Positions 1-6,220 of a stretch of DNA of 6,296 nucleotides are shown here, one piece after another. Source of the DNA: Pseudomonadota bacterium. GTDB taxonomy: Bacteria; Bdellovibrionota; Bdellovibrionia; Bdellovibrionales; JAEYZS01. Below the pieces are notes generated by a model. That model was given only the letters and a program-made list of their open reading frames with translations. It was not told where the DNA came from and searched no databases. The position numbers and the translations under genes are program-made. The first letter of the stretch is position 1, and every line of letters starts with the position of its first letter. The stretch covers positions 1-6,296 of the forward strand of contig JAEYZS010000154.1 of NCBI GenBank assembly GCA_023427925.1. Reading direction: 5' to 3'.

Positions 1-261
1 GTGGTAGCGTACGAGATTAGCAGGAAGCTGAGCCATAAGGTCTTCGTCAACGACTGTTGTACACGAGTCACCATAGCCCGTTGTAACTCCGTAGACTTCT
101 TTTTTGTTATCCAACAGCGACTGGAGAAAATTCTGACTCAGTTGAATTCGCTTTTTAAAACCTTCATCAGTGGAAAGCATTACAGGATATTTTTCGAACG
201 CTACTTTTGCGACATCTTCTATCGTTAACGGTCTTTCACCGAGTATGACTTCACTTTTCAT
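1..261 (-). CDS. Aromatic amino acid/histidine ammonia-lyase family protein (MIO type), N-terminal part
   Basis: This is the first 87 codons of a gene running off the low-coordinate edge; the ATG is at 261. The protein starts MKSEVILGERPLTIEDV and reaches VYGVTTGYGDS at residues 56-66. That is the HAL/PAL/TAL signature loop, whose Tyr (Y57 here) is the conserved catalytic base in the family. It is followed by the helix LPANLVRYH (79-87), the segment that carries substrate-selectivity residues in tyrosine and histidine lyases. The Ala-Ser-Gly triad that forms the MIO cofactor lies beyond the window. These enzymes remove ammonia from an aromatic amino acid or histidine; in a polyene cluster the likely product is an aryl-acrylate starter (coumarate or cinnamate), which is inference. 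The start overlaps the preceding gene by 11 nt and has a good ribosome site (GGAG, 8 nt upstream). Family assignment is firm; substrate (Tyr, Phe or His) is not determined. Confidence 0.93.
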   Translation of the reverse strand, partial: MKSEVILGERPLTIEDVAKVAFEKYPVMLSTDEGFKKRIQLSQNFLQSLLDNKKEVYGVTTGYGDSCTTVVDEDLMAQLPANLVRYH

Positions 262-1918
262 CTTTTATACTCCAAAAATCGAAAAAATTGTACCATTGAA
301 GCGGGTCTTTCAAAATCAAGGACTCCAATTCGCTAGAATATTCTTGTGCAACCTGACTCATAAACTCTCGTCGAGTATTTCTTGAGCGCTCCACTTGCGG
401 CTCAACTCGTTTCAAACGAATACGAAATTTATCGCGCTCTCTATAGCAATGAATGACGTAGATCGGAACATCTAAAAGATATGCCATGATAAACGGCCCC
501 TCTGAGATCTCCGCATTTTCACCTAATAAACGAATAGACAAAGTCCTTGAACTTCCTTGGATCGACATCCTGTCACCCATGATAAAGACCCATTCTTTAT
601 TATCCACCTTTTCTTTGAGCATAATGGATGTGTCCGGCCCGACATTCCCAACTGATATCAAATTTAAGCTCGACTCTGCATTAACTTTGTTGAGGTAATC
701 ATTAAATTTTTTAGCGTTATCATAGTAGACAAGAGCATTGAATTTAACATGAGGGAAAAATCTTCCGAGCGCCCTGCACACTTCGATATTGCCGTAGTGA
801 GAAGTTATGAAGAACGCACCCTTACCTGAATCAGCAACTCTTAATAATTGGTCAACATCTTCTTGAATTAAATTTTCTAATCCAATATCTCCAAACCAAA
901 CCGAAAACTTATCTATAGCTGTATTTGCAAAAGAATGAATATGATCTAAGGTAGAGAAATCTATTGTGCTATCCTGAGCAAATCTCTTTAGGAGATTTCT
1001 ATATTCCCGCGATGCCTTCTTAGCATTTGAGCTTATAAGACTGTAATAGAAACAAACGGGATAAAGTATCCAATTGAGTATTTTTCGACCAGTGAGTTTA
1101 TAAAAAAGTAGGAGGGTTTTAATACCGAGGATATTCCCGAATTCTTCGACTCTGTACCAAGTCTTATGTTCTAGATTCTTTGAAAATACCTTTCTCCACA
1201 ATAAAAGTGGCAGCCTCAGTAACATTCCAAAAAATAGTTTTGTATGCATTTTGGAAATCAGGACATTGTCTCTCCACACATTAAAATGAGAAATGCCATT
1301 TTCAGGGTAAATCACAGGTACAAAAATAAATTGCGTATTAACACCTTCCCAATAGAGGCGCACCATGATCTCCGTATCAAAATCCATACCTTTGCCAACT
1401 GGAACCTTGTCGAGAATTTTCACCGTCGACTTTAGTGGATAAGAACGAAAGCCACACATGCTGTCTTTCAATTTAAAACTCAAAGTCTCAATCCAAACCC
1501 AAATGTGTGTGACATATCGACCGTATAGCCTTCCTTTGGGAACCGATTGATCATAAAGCGGTCGGCCGGAAATAAGGTCGTAAGGAAATTTCCTTGAAAG
1601 AGTAAGGAGCTCTTCAACTTTACCCAAGTCGTGCTGTCCATCGGAATCAATTTGAATCCCATGGGTGTAGCCCTGGGCATAGGCCGCTCTGAAACCTGAC
1701 TTCACCGCACACCCCTTGCCCATGTTTGTCGAATGAACCAAAAGCTCCGCAAAATCGAATTTACTACACACAGACTTAATCACTTGAGAGTGATTTGAGT
1801 CACTACCATCATTAACGACAAAGACCTTCAACTGAAATTTTTTGAGTTCCTCTAAAATTTTTTCTAGAGTTGCGCTATGTTGGTAGCATGGAATGATAAA
1901 GCAATGCTTAGTCGGCAT
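251..1918 (-). CDS. apeJ: Bifunctional family-2 glycosyltransferase / LpxL-type acyltransferase fusion (ApeJ-like)
   Basis: The protein is 555 residues in two domains. The N-terminal part (about 1-245) is a GT-A fold family-2 glycosyltransferase: FIIPCYQH at 7-14, VVNDGSD at 34-40 for nucleotide-sugar binding, and the metal-binding DSDGQHD at 91-97. A hydrophobic stretch at about 228-241 ends this domain. The C-terminal part (about 280-550) resembles the LpxL/HtrB lipid A acyltransferase family, with ITSHYGNIEV at 371-380 giving the HX4E catalytic pair (H374, E379), plus GDRMSIQG at 448-455. The same fusion is typical of aryl polyene clusters, where it is thought to build the glyco/acyl anchor of the polyene. 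It probably acts at the inner membrane. The ATG overlaps the end of the dehydratase gene by 11 nt, and its own 3' end overlaps the lyase start, so it sits inside the operon. Sugar donor and acyl donor cannot be read from sequence. Confidence 0.93.
   Translation of the reverse strand: MPTKHCFIIPCYQHSATLEKILEELKKFQLKVFVVNDGSDSNHSQVIKSVCSKFDFAELLVHSTNMGKGCAVKSGFRAAYAQGYTHGIQIDSDGQHDLGKVEELLTLSRKFPYDLISGRPLYDQSVPKGRLYGRYVTHIWVWIETLSFKLKDSMCGFRSYPLKSTVKILDKVPVGKGMDFDTEIMVRLYWEGVNTQFIFVPVIYPENGISHFNVWRDNVLISKMHTKLFFGMLLRLPLLLWRKVFSKNLEHKTWYRVEEFGNILGIKTLLLFYKLTGRKILNWILYPVCFYYSLISSNAKKASREYRNLLKRFAQDSTIDFSTLDHIHSFANTAIDKFSVWFGDIGLENLIQEDVDQLLRVADSGKGAFFITSHYGNIEVCRALGRFFPHVKFNALVYYDNAKKFNDYLNKVNAESSLNLISVGNVGPDTSIMLKEKVDNKEWVFIMGDRMSIQGSSRTLSIRLLGENAEISEGPFIMAYLLDVPIYVIHCYRERDKFRIRLKRVEPQVERSRNTRREFMSQVAQEYSSELESLILKDPLQWYNFFDFWSIKDEK
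270..273 (-). promoter_or_regulatory. Ribosome binding site of the ammonia-lyase gene
   Basis: GGAG lies 8 nt before the lyase ATG at 261, within the last codons of the glycosyltransferase/acyltransferase gene. It supports that ATG as the start despite the 11-nt gene overlap. Confidence 0.55.
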
Positions 1919-2258
1919 GAATTGCTACAACTCCCTTCGAATAAGGATGCCCCCCTCCAGAGTAGTGGAAAGTCACCTGATCGCTCTTAAGATCTTTTTT
2001 GATCTCAAGGTCCACCGTTGCACCAGGAAAGATGGGTCTAAAGAACTTAAGACTTTTAAATCCTGCAAAATTCAGTTTTGTATTTTGGTACCTTTCAAAG
2101 TACCGAATCGCCAAATGAGTTTGGACCACTCCCGGTAGTAAAGGTAGGTCAGGGAAATGCCCTTGGAACAAGCCACACTCCATGGGAAAAGAAATCTTCA
2201 AATAAACCGAGTTTTCCTCTTTTTGAATCAATTTTGCATCGACTTTATTTTCAATCAT
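1908..2258 (-). CDS. apeI: Small hot-dog 3-hydroxyacyl-ACP dehydratase (ApeI-like)
   Basis: This 116-residue single hot-dog domain is the usual size for the ApeI/FabZ-like family. The hallmark is FQGHFPDLPLLPGVVQ at 31-46, matching the HFP..P..PG active-site helix of FabZ and FabA with catalytic His34. It should dehydrate the 3-hydroxyacyl-ACP made in each extension cycle to the conjugated enoyl product. ApeI in characterised aryl polyene systems is reported (from memory) to work as a heterodimer with a second dehydratase, ApeP, which is not in this window. The acidic residue 14 positions after the His in FabZ falls on His48 here, so the partner may supply part of the active site (inference). 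The start codon shares ATGA with the ligase stop. An AAAGG about 8-9 nt upstream may serve as ribosome site. A thioesterase role is a less likely alternative. Confidence 0.87.
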   Translation of the reverse strand: MIENKVDAKLIQKEENSVYLKISFPMECGLFQGHFPDLPLLPGVVQTHLAIRYFERYQNTKLNFAGFKSLKFFRPIFPGATVDLEIKKDLKSDQVTFHYSGGGHPYSKGVVAIHAD

Positions 2259-3535
2259 AAAAAATACCTTTCCACTTCGGCTTTCGGCAATTTGGATTGA
2301 GAGTTGTAAGGAAGACTCGCAACAAATCGAAACTTTCTTGGCACAACAATGGCTTCAAAGTATTGAACAAGATGATTGCGAAGCTCCTTTGCTACATATG
2401 ACTCTCCAAATTGCTCTAAAACCTCTTTGCCTCTATGGGAAAGAACTATAAGTGATGCTGTCTGCTGGCGCCCACTATCTTCAAGGGCAACAGTTACAGA
2501 TTCTTGTACAAATTCGGACTCAACAACTTTAGAGTTGATTTCCAATAACGAAATACGTTTTTCTTCGACCTTTACAACATCGTCCCATCGTTCAACGAGA
2601 TGGAATCCATCTTCAAACGGCTCCACTCTATCGCCCATCAGTAATTTAGGCTCATTAAAGTAAGGACTTTTAATCGAAAGCTCTCCTTCACTAGAAACAG
2701 AAAACTCTACACAAGAAAAAGGAGTCCACTTCTGCTCTTCAGTTACGCGCTTCCTATAAGCCACTCCACCAGACTCTGTGCTGCCGTAGACTTCAATCGG
2801 CGATACGCCAAAATACTCAATCGTAGTGCGAGCTGCATCCCAGCCAAGTAGGCCACCAGAACTAAATACAGCCATGCAATTTTTTATTTTCCTATCGGTA
2901 TAAAATCTCTTCAGAAATGCGGGCGTAGTTACCAATGCAAAATTTTGTGAAATAAAATAAAGACCCTCTGGGTATTCAATTGTTTGCGAATAAAAGGCTC
3001 TACCCGCAACAATTGGCCATAGGATTTTAAACAATGAGCCGTAGATATGCTGATGCGTTACCGTCGCCACAAATAAATCTATCTTCTGCTCTGACCCAAA
3101 AGTTTTCTCAAGCTCGATTACTTCGCAGTAGAGATTCTCAAAACATTTGCTGATCTTCTTTGGAACACCTGAACTTCCTGAAGTAAAATATGTCATCGAA
3201 GCATTTTTAGGGATTTGTATTTCGAGCGGTTCTACTGACTCCAATTTAAGAAATGCTTCTTCCGTAAATACCGAATCAAACTCCTGATTGAATCTTTTAA
3301 GAGTTTCAGGTTTATTGTTTGGTAAAATGACGACTTGTTTTTTTGAAGACAAGCAGCTAAAGAGCGCAACTGAGAAAAGATAACTATCGTCGAAACAAAG
3401 TGCTACTCGATCTCCCATTTCTTGAGCCAATCCTACCGCACTACTCACATGTGCTACGAATTCTTGGTCAGAAACCGCAATTCCATTGGGTCGAACACAC
3501 ACTGTTGAATGAAGGAGATCATTCAGTCTATACAT
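2255..3535 (-). CDS. apeH: AMP-forming aryl/acyl-ACP ligase (ApeH-like)
   Basis: This 426-residue member of the ANL adenylating superfamily is short compared with acyl-CoA synthetases, as is usual for the ApeH group. Motifs appear in order: the ATP phosphate loop YFTSGSSGVPKK (116-127), the VYGSTESGG motif (249-257), the ribose-binding Asp in MGDRVE (D302), the hinge region WDDVVKVEEKRISLLEIN (317-334), and the C-terminal catalytic lysine in SQSKLPK (K415). It would activate an aryl carboxylic acid with ATP and pass it to the phosphopantetheine arm of one of the two ACPs just upstream. In characterised systems the acid is 4-hydroxybenzoate; here the neighbouring ammonia-lyase makes a cinnamate- or coumarate-type acid an alternative (inference). 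A strong ribosome site (AGGAG, 4 nt before the ATG) lies inside the end of the membrane-protein gene, with which it overlaps by 8 nt. The acid substrate is not decidable from the motifs. Confidence 0.92.
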   Translation of the reverse strand: MYRLNDLLHSTVCVRPNGIAVSDQEFVAHVSSAVGLAQEMGDRVALCFDDSYLFSVALFSCLSSKKQVVILPNNKPETLKRFNQEFDSVFTEEAFLKLESVEPLEIQIPKNASMTYFTSGSSGVPKKISKCFENLYCEVIELEKTFGSEQKIDLFVATVTHQHIYGSLFKILWPIVAGRAFYSQTIEYPEGLYFISQNFALVTTPAFLKRFYTDRKIKNCMAVFSSGGLLGWDAARTTIEYFGVSPIEVYGSTESGGVAYRKRVTEEQKWTPFSCVEFSVSSEGELSIKSPYFNEPKLLMGDRVEPFEDGFHLVERWDDVVKVEEKRISLLEINSKVVESEFVQESVTVALEDSGRQQTASLIVLSHRGKEVLEQFGESYVAKELRNHLVQYFEAIVVPRKFRFVASLPYNSQSKLPKAEVERYFL

Positions 3536-4121
3536 GACTCTCCTTTTCTTTAAGCTCTTTTCTTTTTAAAATCAGCTTACGGCACATGACATCTGCTGCA
3601 AACAAACTTCCACTCACAATATAAAAGACTATGTTATTATATAGAAGCCACACTTCGTAACTTGCAAACATGGCCGTATAAAATGCAAGGGCTGAATTCA
3701 CAAACAACCAACCTGTCCATACAGCAGTTAATTTCCGAATGTATCTCTTCTTGGCTTCGGTTAAGTGATTCTCAAATTGAAGTGCGAATTTTTCGATGAT
3801 GGGCTCACCTGCTACGAGGCTATAGCTAAACAAGCAAAACACACCGAAGCTCATAAGGAATGGATAGAGCTTAAGTACAAAATCATTTTTAAAGTATAAA
3901 TTTAAAATGTTGTTGATCAGAACAACCCACAAAACGACTTCAAAAATTTTACCGAAGGAGTTTTTGATTTGCTTGCGAAAGAGAAGAAGCCTTGCGATTA
4001 AGACAGCACTCAATACAAGTGATGCCCAGACCACGTCGAAATATTTTACCATAAGAAATACCAGCAGAGGGTAAAAGAAAAATAGAATAGTTAAAAGCTT
4101 TTTATAAATCCTGTTTGGCAT
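3528..4121 (-). CDS. apeG: Polytopic membrane protein, COG4648 family (ApeG-like)
   Basis: The protein has 197 residues from the ATG at 4121. This start is preferred over an in-frame TTG four codons earlier (4133) because it is an ATG with GAAG 6 nt upstream; the upstream start would lengthen the overlap with the ACP gene from 20 to 32 nt. About six hydrophobic segments can be seen: roughly 9-27, 29-48, 59-77, 84-103, 132-152 and 157-178. They are linked by a longer charged loop at 105-131 that contains AGEPIIEKFA, a stretch typical of this family, and the C-terminus is strongly basic. No catalytic motif is visible and the molecular function is unknown. The family is almost always found between the ACP and AMP-ligase genes of aryl polyene clusters, so a role in docking the synthase at the inner membrane or handling the product is plausible but inferred. 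Confidence 0.85.
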   Translation of the reverse strand: MPNRIYKKLLTILFFFYPLLVFLMVKYFDVVWASLVLSAVLIARLLLFRKQIKNSFGKIFEVVLWVVLINNILNLYFKNDFVLKLYPFLMSFGVFCLFSYSLVAGEPIIEKFALQFENHLTEAKKRYIRKLTAVWTGWLFVNSALAFYTAMFASYEVWLLYNNIVFYIVSGSLFAADVMCRKLILKRKELKEKESHV

Positions 4122-4389
4122 TTTGCGCTTCAAGTTGGACTTGATTTAGTGTTGCCTCAGCAGCAACAATCAAATCGGCAATTGTTCTTACGCTTTTAAA
4201 ATCTTCTGGTTGAAGTCTGCGTCCCACAAAGTTTTGCAAACTACTAATCAGATCAATTGCATCTATTGAATCCAAGCCAAGATCTTCGTTAAGCCTACTA
4301 TCCATTTTGATCTCTGCTGGGTTGATCTCAAAGAGCTCTTCCATGATTTCTGAAACTTTACTGAGTATTTGATCTTGAGTATATTTCAT
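4102..4389 (-). CDS. apeF: Acyl carrier protein, second of a tandem pair (ApeF-like)
   Basis: This 95-residue ACP has the phosphopantetheine attachment motif DLGLDSIDAIDL at 36-47, with Ser41 the modified residue. An N-terminal helix (1-20), an acidic loop (24-36) and FKSVRTIADLI (64-74) complete the four-helix ACP pattern. A low-complexity tail rich in A, Q and E (about 76-95) extends beyond the domain. The ATG shares ATGA with the stop of the first ACP, giving translational coupling, and an AGGTGG lies 4 nt upstream. In the APE pathway one ACP carries the aryl starter and growing chain and the other serves a different step; which does what here cannot be told from sequence. It differs clearly from its neighbour in sequence, so the pair is not a recent duplication. 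Confidence 0.93.
   Translation of the reverse strand: MKYTQDQILSKVSEIMEELFEINPAEIKMDSRLNEDLGLDSIDAIDLISSLQNFVGRRLQPEDFKSVRTIADLIVAAEATLNQVQLEAQNAKQDL
4128..4131 (-). promoter_or_regulatory. Ribosome binding site deciding the membrane-protein start
   Basis: GAAG lies 6 nt before the ATG at 4121, inside the end of the second ACP gene. It supports that ATG over the TTG at 4133. The match is short. Confidence 0.4.
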
Positions 4390-4655
4390 CGTGCCACCTG
4401 AGCTGATTGCGAGATAAACTCCGCTAATGTTTGGATGGAATAAAAATGTTTCTTCACATCTCCATTGTCGACATCAAGAGCTACTTTGTATTTTTTCTTG
4501 ATAGCAACACCAAGCTCAAGGGCATCGATTGAGTCGAGTCCCAGTCCGTCACCAAACAATGGTTGATCAGAAACGATATCTTTTGATTCAATATTTTCAA
4601 GGTTTAAGGTAGTAACAACCAGTTCTTTTAATTCATTTTCAATATGTGATTTCAT
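4386..4655 (-). CDS. apeE: Acyl carrier protein, first of a tandem pair (ApeE-like)
   Basis: The protein has 89 residues from the ATG at 4655. An in-frame GTG at 4676 would add seven residues (MGNRNKY) but has no ribosome site and makes the N-terminus longer than usual for ApeE, so the ATG is chosen. The ATG also has only a weak upstream site, so this is a judgement. The attachment motif is GDGLGLDSIDALEL at 35-48, with Ser42 as the phosphopantetheine site. The sequence LVVTTLNLENIESKDI before it and KKHFYSIQTLAEFI after it closely follow my recollection of the E. coli ApeE pattern. It carries aryl or polyene acyl intermediates for the ligase, ketosynthase and dehydratase. It is the only gene in the block with a real gap in front of it (58 nt), so the downstream genes may have their own promoter here. 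Confidence 0.92.
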   Translation of the reverse strand: MKSHIENELKELVVTTLNLENIESKDIVSDQPLFGDGLGLDSIDALELGVAIKKKYKVALDVDNGDVKKHFYSIQTLAEFISQSAQVAR

Positions 4656-4696
4656 ATACTTATTACGATTCCCCACAAATACGTTATAAGCTTCAC

Positions 4697-4725
4697 ATAA
4701 TTTTACACTAGGTTTAGTTAGTCAA
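4697..4725 (-). promoter_or_regulatory. Candidate sigma-70-type internal promoter before the ACP pair
   Basis: In the only appreciable gap of the block, reading on the minus strand, TTGACT (4725-4720, 5 of 6 to the -35 consensus) is followed after 17 nt by AATTAT (4702-4697, 4 of 6 to the -10 consensus). The predicted start would lie near 4690, giving a leader of about 35 nt to the ACP ATG at 4655. It overlaps the 3' end of the acyltransferase gene. In A+T-leaning DNA such matches arise by chance, so this is tentative. No terminator hairpin is seen in the gap. Confidence 0.3.
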
Positions 4726-5496
4726 TTCAATATCTATATTCTCTCTCATTTTTTGAGTCAGCCTACGCGACGCTAACGACGGAGGAATATTGTTGTCGAG
4801 GTACTGGTTTACAGGAAGCATAGCCTTCACTTTCACATCAAAATCAACCCTCCGAGAGGGAATCGAGTACCAAGGAAGATTTTTCGTGAGCATGGAAGGC
4901 CTCACATCGATTTGTATTGTCCTTACAGGGCACTTTAGACGGAGAGCAATATGAGCTGCACCTCTTTGTAATGCCATACCTTTTCCAGGGACTGTGCGAG
5001 TTCCCTCGGGAAATATAATAAGAACGTCTCCTCTTTGAATACTTTCTGAGCAACTTTTAAGCAGAATCTCTGGGTCATCATTAGGAATATACCCCGCCCC
5101 CGTTACAACACGCTTGAGGAAAAAGTTGTTCCAAAGCTCCTTTTTCACAATGCAGCACGCATTTGGGTACATGGAAATGAGGGCCACAACGTCAATCAAC
5201 GAGGGGTGGTTCGCGATGACCAAACAAGATTTGTCTTCCTTAATTAATTCACGCCCGACAACATTAAATCGTAAAATTCCGAGATAATGCATCATCCAAA
5301 AAAAGAAATTGAAAGTCCATGTGACTGACTTTCGAATCATGTCTCGTTTCTTTTTTTCAGAGTACGGGAGCAGTGTGATAAGTGGAAAAACTATAGCCCC
5401 AAGAATCAGTCCACCGACCCCGAAGACTACAAACGATAGACCTGTCGAAAATAATCTCCAGAGATAGTTTAGCCTGTTGAGAATCTTATGAAACAT
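4714..5496 (-). CDS. apeD: PlsC-type 1-acylglycerol-phosphate acyltransferase-like membrane protein (ApeD-like)
   Basis: The protein has 260 residues. The N-terminus (about 13-45) is strongly hydrophobic and probably anchors it in the inner membrane, with a second hydrophobic stretch near 60-76. The acyltransferase domain carries VIANHPSLIDVV at 93-104, the NHX4D motif with H97 and D102 as catalytic pair, followed by FPEGTR at 162-167, the glycerol-phosphate-binding motif, and a Pro-containing block near 190-200. This matches the lysophospholipid acyltransferase family in both size and motif order. In aryl polyene clusters such a gene lies between the chain-length factor and ACP genes and is thought to help attach the polyene acyl group to a lipid; the acceptor is unknown here. 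The start is 4 nt after the preceding stop. TAAGG about 10 nt upstream may serve as ribosome site. A housekeeping PlsC role is less likely given this setting. Confidence 0.9.
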   Translation of the reverse strand: MFHKILNRLNYLWRLFSTGLSFVVFGVGGLILGAIVFPLITLLPYSEKKKRDMIRKSVTWTFNFFFWMMHYLGILRFNVVGRELIKEDKSCLVIANHPSLIDVVALISMYPNACCIVKKELWNNFFLKRVVTGAGYIPNDDPEILLKSCSESIQRGDVLIIFPEGTRTVPGKGMALQRGAAHIALRLKCPVRTIQIDVRPSMLTKNLPWYSIPSRRVDFDVKVKAMLPVNQYLDNNIPPSLASRRLTQKMRENIDIELTN

Positions 5497-5500
5497 GATT

Positions 5501-6220
5501 TTAAGCCTTACTTAATATCCAGTCAGTAGGTCCATTTGCCAGATGGAGCGAGTCGTTTTGTTGAAACAGCCATTTCAAGAACCTGAGAGCTTGGGGAACA
5601 GGATCTTTGGACGCATCAACTGCAGTCGAATTCGAAATCTCTAGCCCGATGCCATTTTGATCAAAATCTAAACTTAAAATCATTGCTACAGCAAAAGGAA
5701 TGTTTTCTTCTTCTAAGCGAGCGGAAAAAATTTCAGGTATTTTTTCGTCGGCACAAAGATATAGAACTTTGCGAGTCGGATTTTCTTGTAGACTTAAATA
5801 ACTCGATATTAATCCATAAAGAAAGCCATTGCGACCTCCTCCTAGAGAGGTTGTCGGAACATTGGTTTGTTTCAAAATAGACAATGCGCCCACGGCGGTG
5901 TTATGAACTGATTGCGAAAATAATGTTGGGGATAGAACTTCGTTATTGGCTATCATCTCTAGAAGCTGAGTCGAGTTTATAAGCTCCCCGTGCCGCGAAG
6001 AAAATACGATATGATCGACACTCTTCTCATGCAAGACTTCCAGCGCCAACTCCGCACTGACTTTGGTCAACGAACTCAGACGCCGCGCTTGATTTGCACT
6101 GATATTCTTAAAAGAAATTTGCCCAGATAGAATCTCAAAATCTTTTGGAATCGAGGCCCCTCTTTCGATCGAAAGATCAGGGGCCCAGCCGATAAGCTTT
6201 TCAATATTGAGCTTATACAT
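5501..6220 (-). CDS. apeC: Chain-length factor, ketosynthase-like protein without catalytic cysteine (ApeC-like)
   Basis: The protein has 239 residues, the usual size for the short beta-ketoacyl synthase N-terminal-like family (Ketoacyl-synt_2) rather than a full 400-residue ketosynthase. Family marks are FSSRHGEL (73-80), LSPTLFSQSVHNTAVGALSI (96-115) and TSLGGGRNGFLYGL (124-137). In true ketosynthases the last block holds the Cys nucleophile; here only glycines (127-129) are found, and the protein's single Cys (C156, in VLYLCADE) is elsewhere. It should therefore not condense on its own. The ApeC homologue is reported (from memory) to pair with the catalytic ketosynthase ApeO as a chain-length factor; the partner gene is outside the window. 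The start shares one base with the stop of the upstream gene (TAATG) and has no clear ribosome site, which suggests translational coupling. Confidence 0.9.
   Translation of the reverse strand: MYKLNIEKLIGWAPDLSIERGASIPKDFEILSGQISFKNISANQARRLSSLTKVSAELALEVLHEKSVDHIVFSSRHGELINSTQLLEMIANNEVLSPTLFSQSVHNTAVGALSILKQTNVPTTSLGGGRNGFLYGLISSYLSLQENPTRKVLYLCADEKIPEIFSARLEEENIPFAVAMILSLDFDQNGIGLEISNSTAVDASKDPVPQALRFLKWLFQQNDSLHLANGPTDWILSKA

Noticed and set aside
1..228. Plus-strand open frame of 75 codons at the left edge
   Set aside because: It lies antisense to the ammonia-lyase start, whose conserved signature is clear; the plus-strand product has no recognisable pattern.
1893..2260. Two plus-strand open frames opposite the dehydratase gene
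   Set aside because: They are antisense to a gene with a clear hot-dog active-site motif and good coupling to its neighbours; the products look random.
2376..2663. Plus-strand open frame of 95 codons, rich in Ser and Thr
   Set aside because: It is the antisense shadow of the AMP-ligase C-terminal region, with no ribosome site or family resemblance.
4656..4676. GTG start for the first ACP at 4676
   Set aside because: It has no ribosome site and adds seven residues not expected for ApeE-type ACPs; the ATG at 4655 fits family length better.
4844..5053. Minus-strand open frame of 69 codons in another frame of the acyltransferase gene
   Set aside because: It overlaps the conserved FPEGTR region of the real gene; its basic, Ser-rich product is typical of a shifted frame.
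5683..5880. Plus-strand open frame of 65 codons
   Set aside because: It is antisense to the conserved middle and C-terminal part of the chain-length factor.
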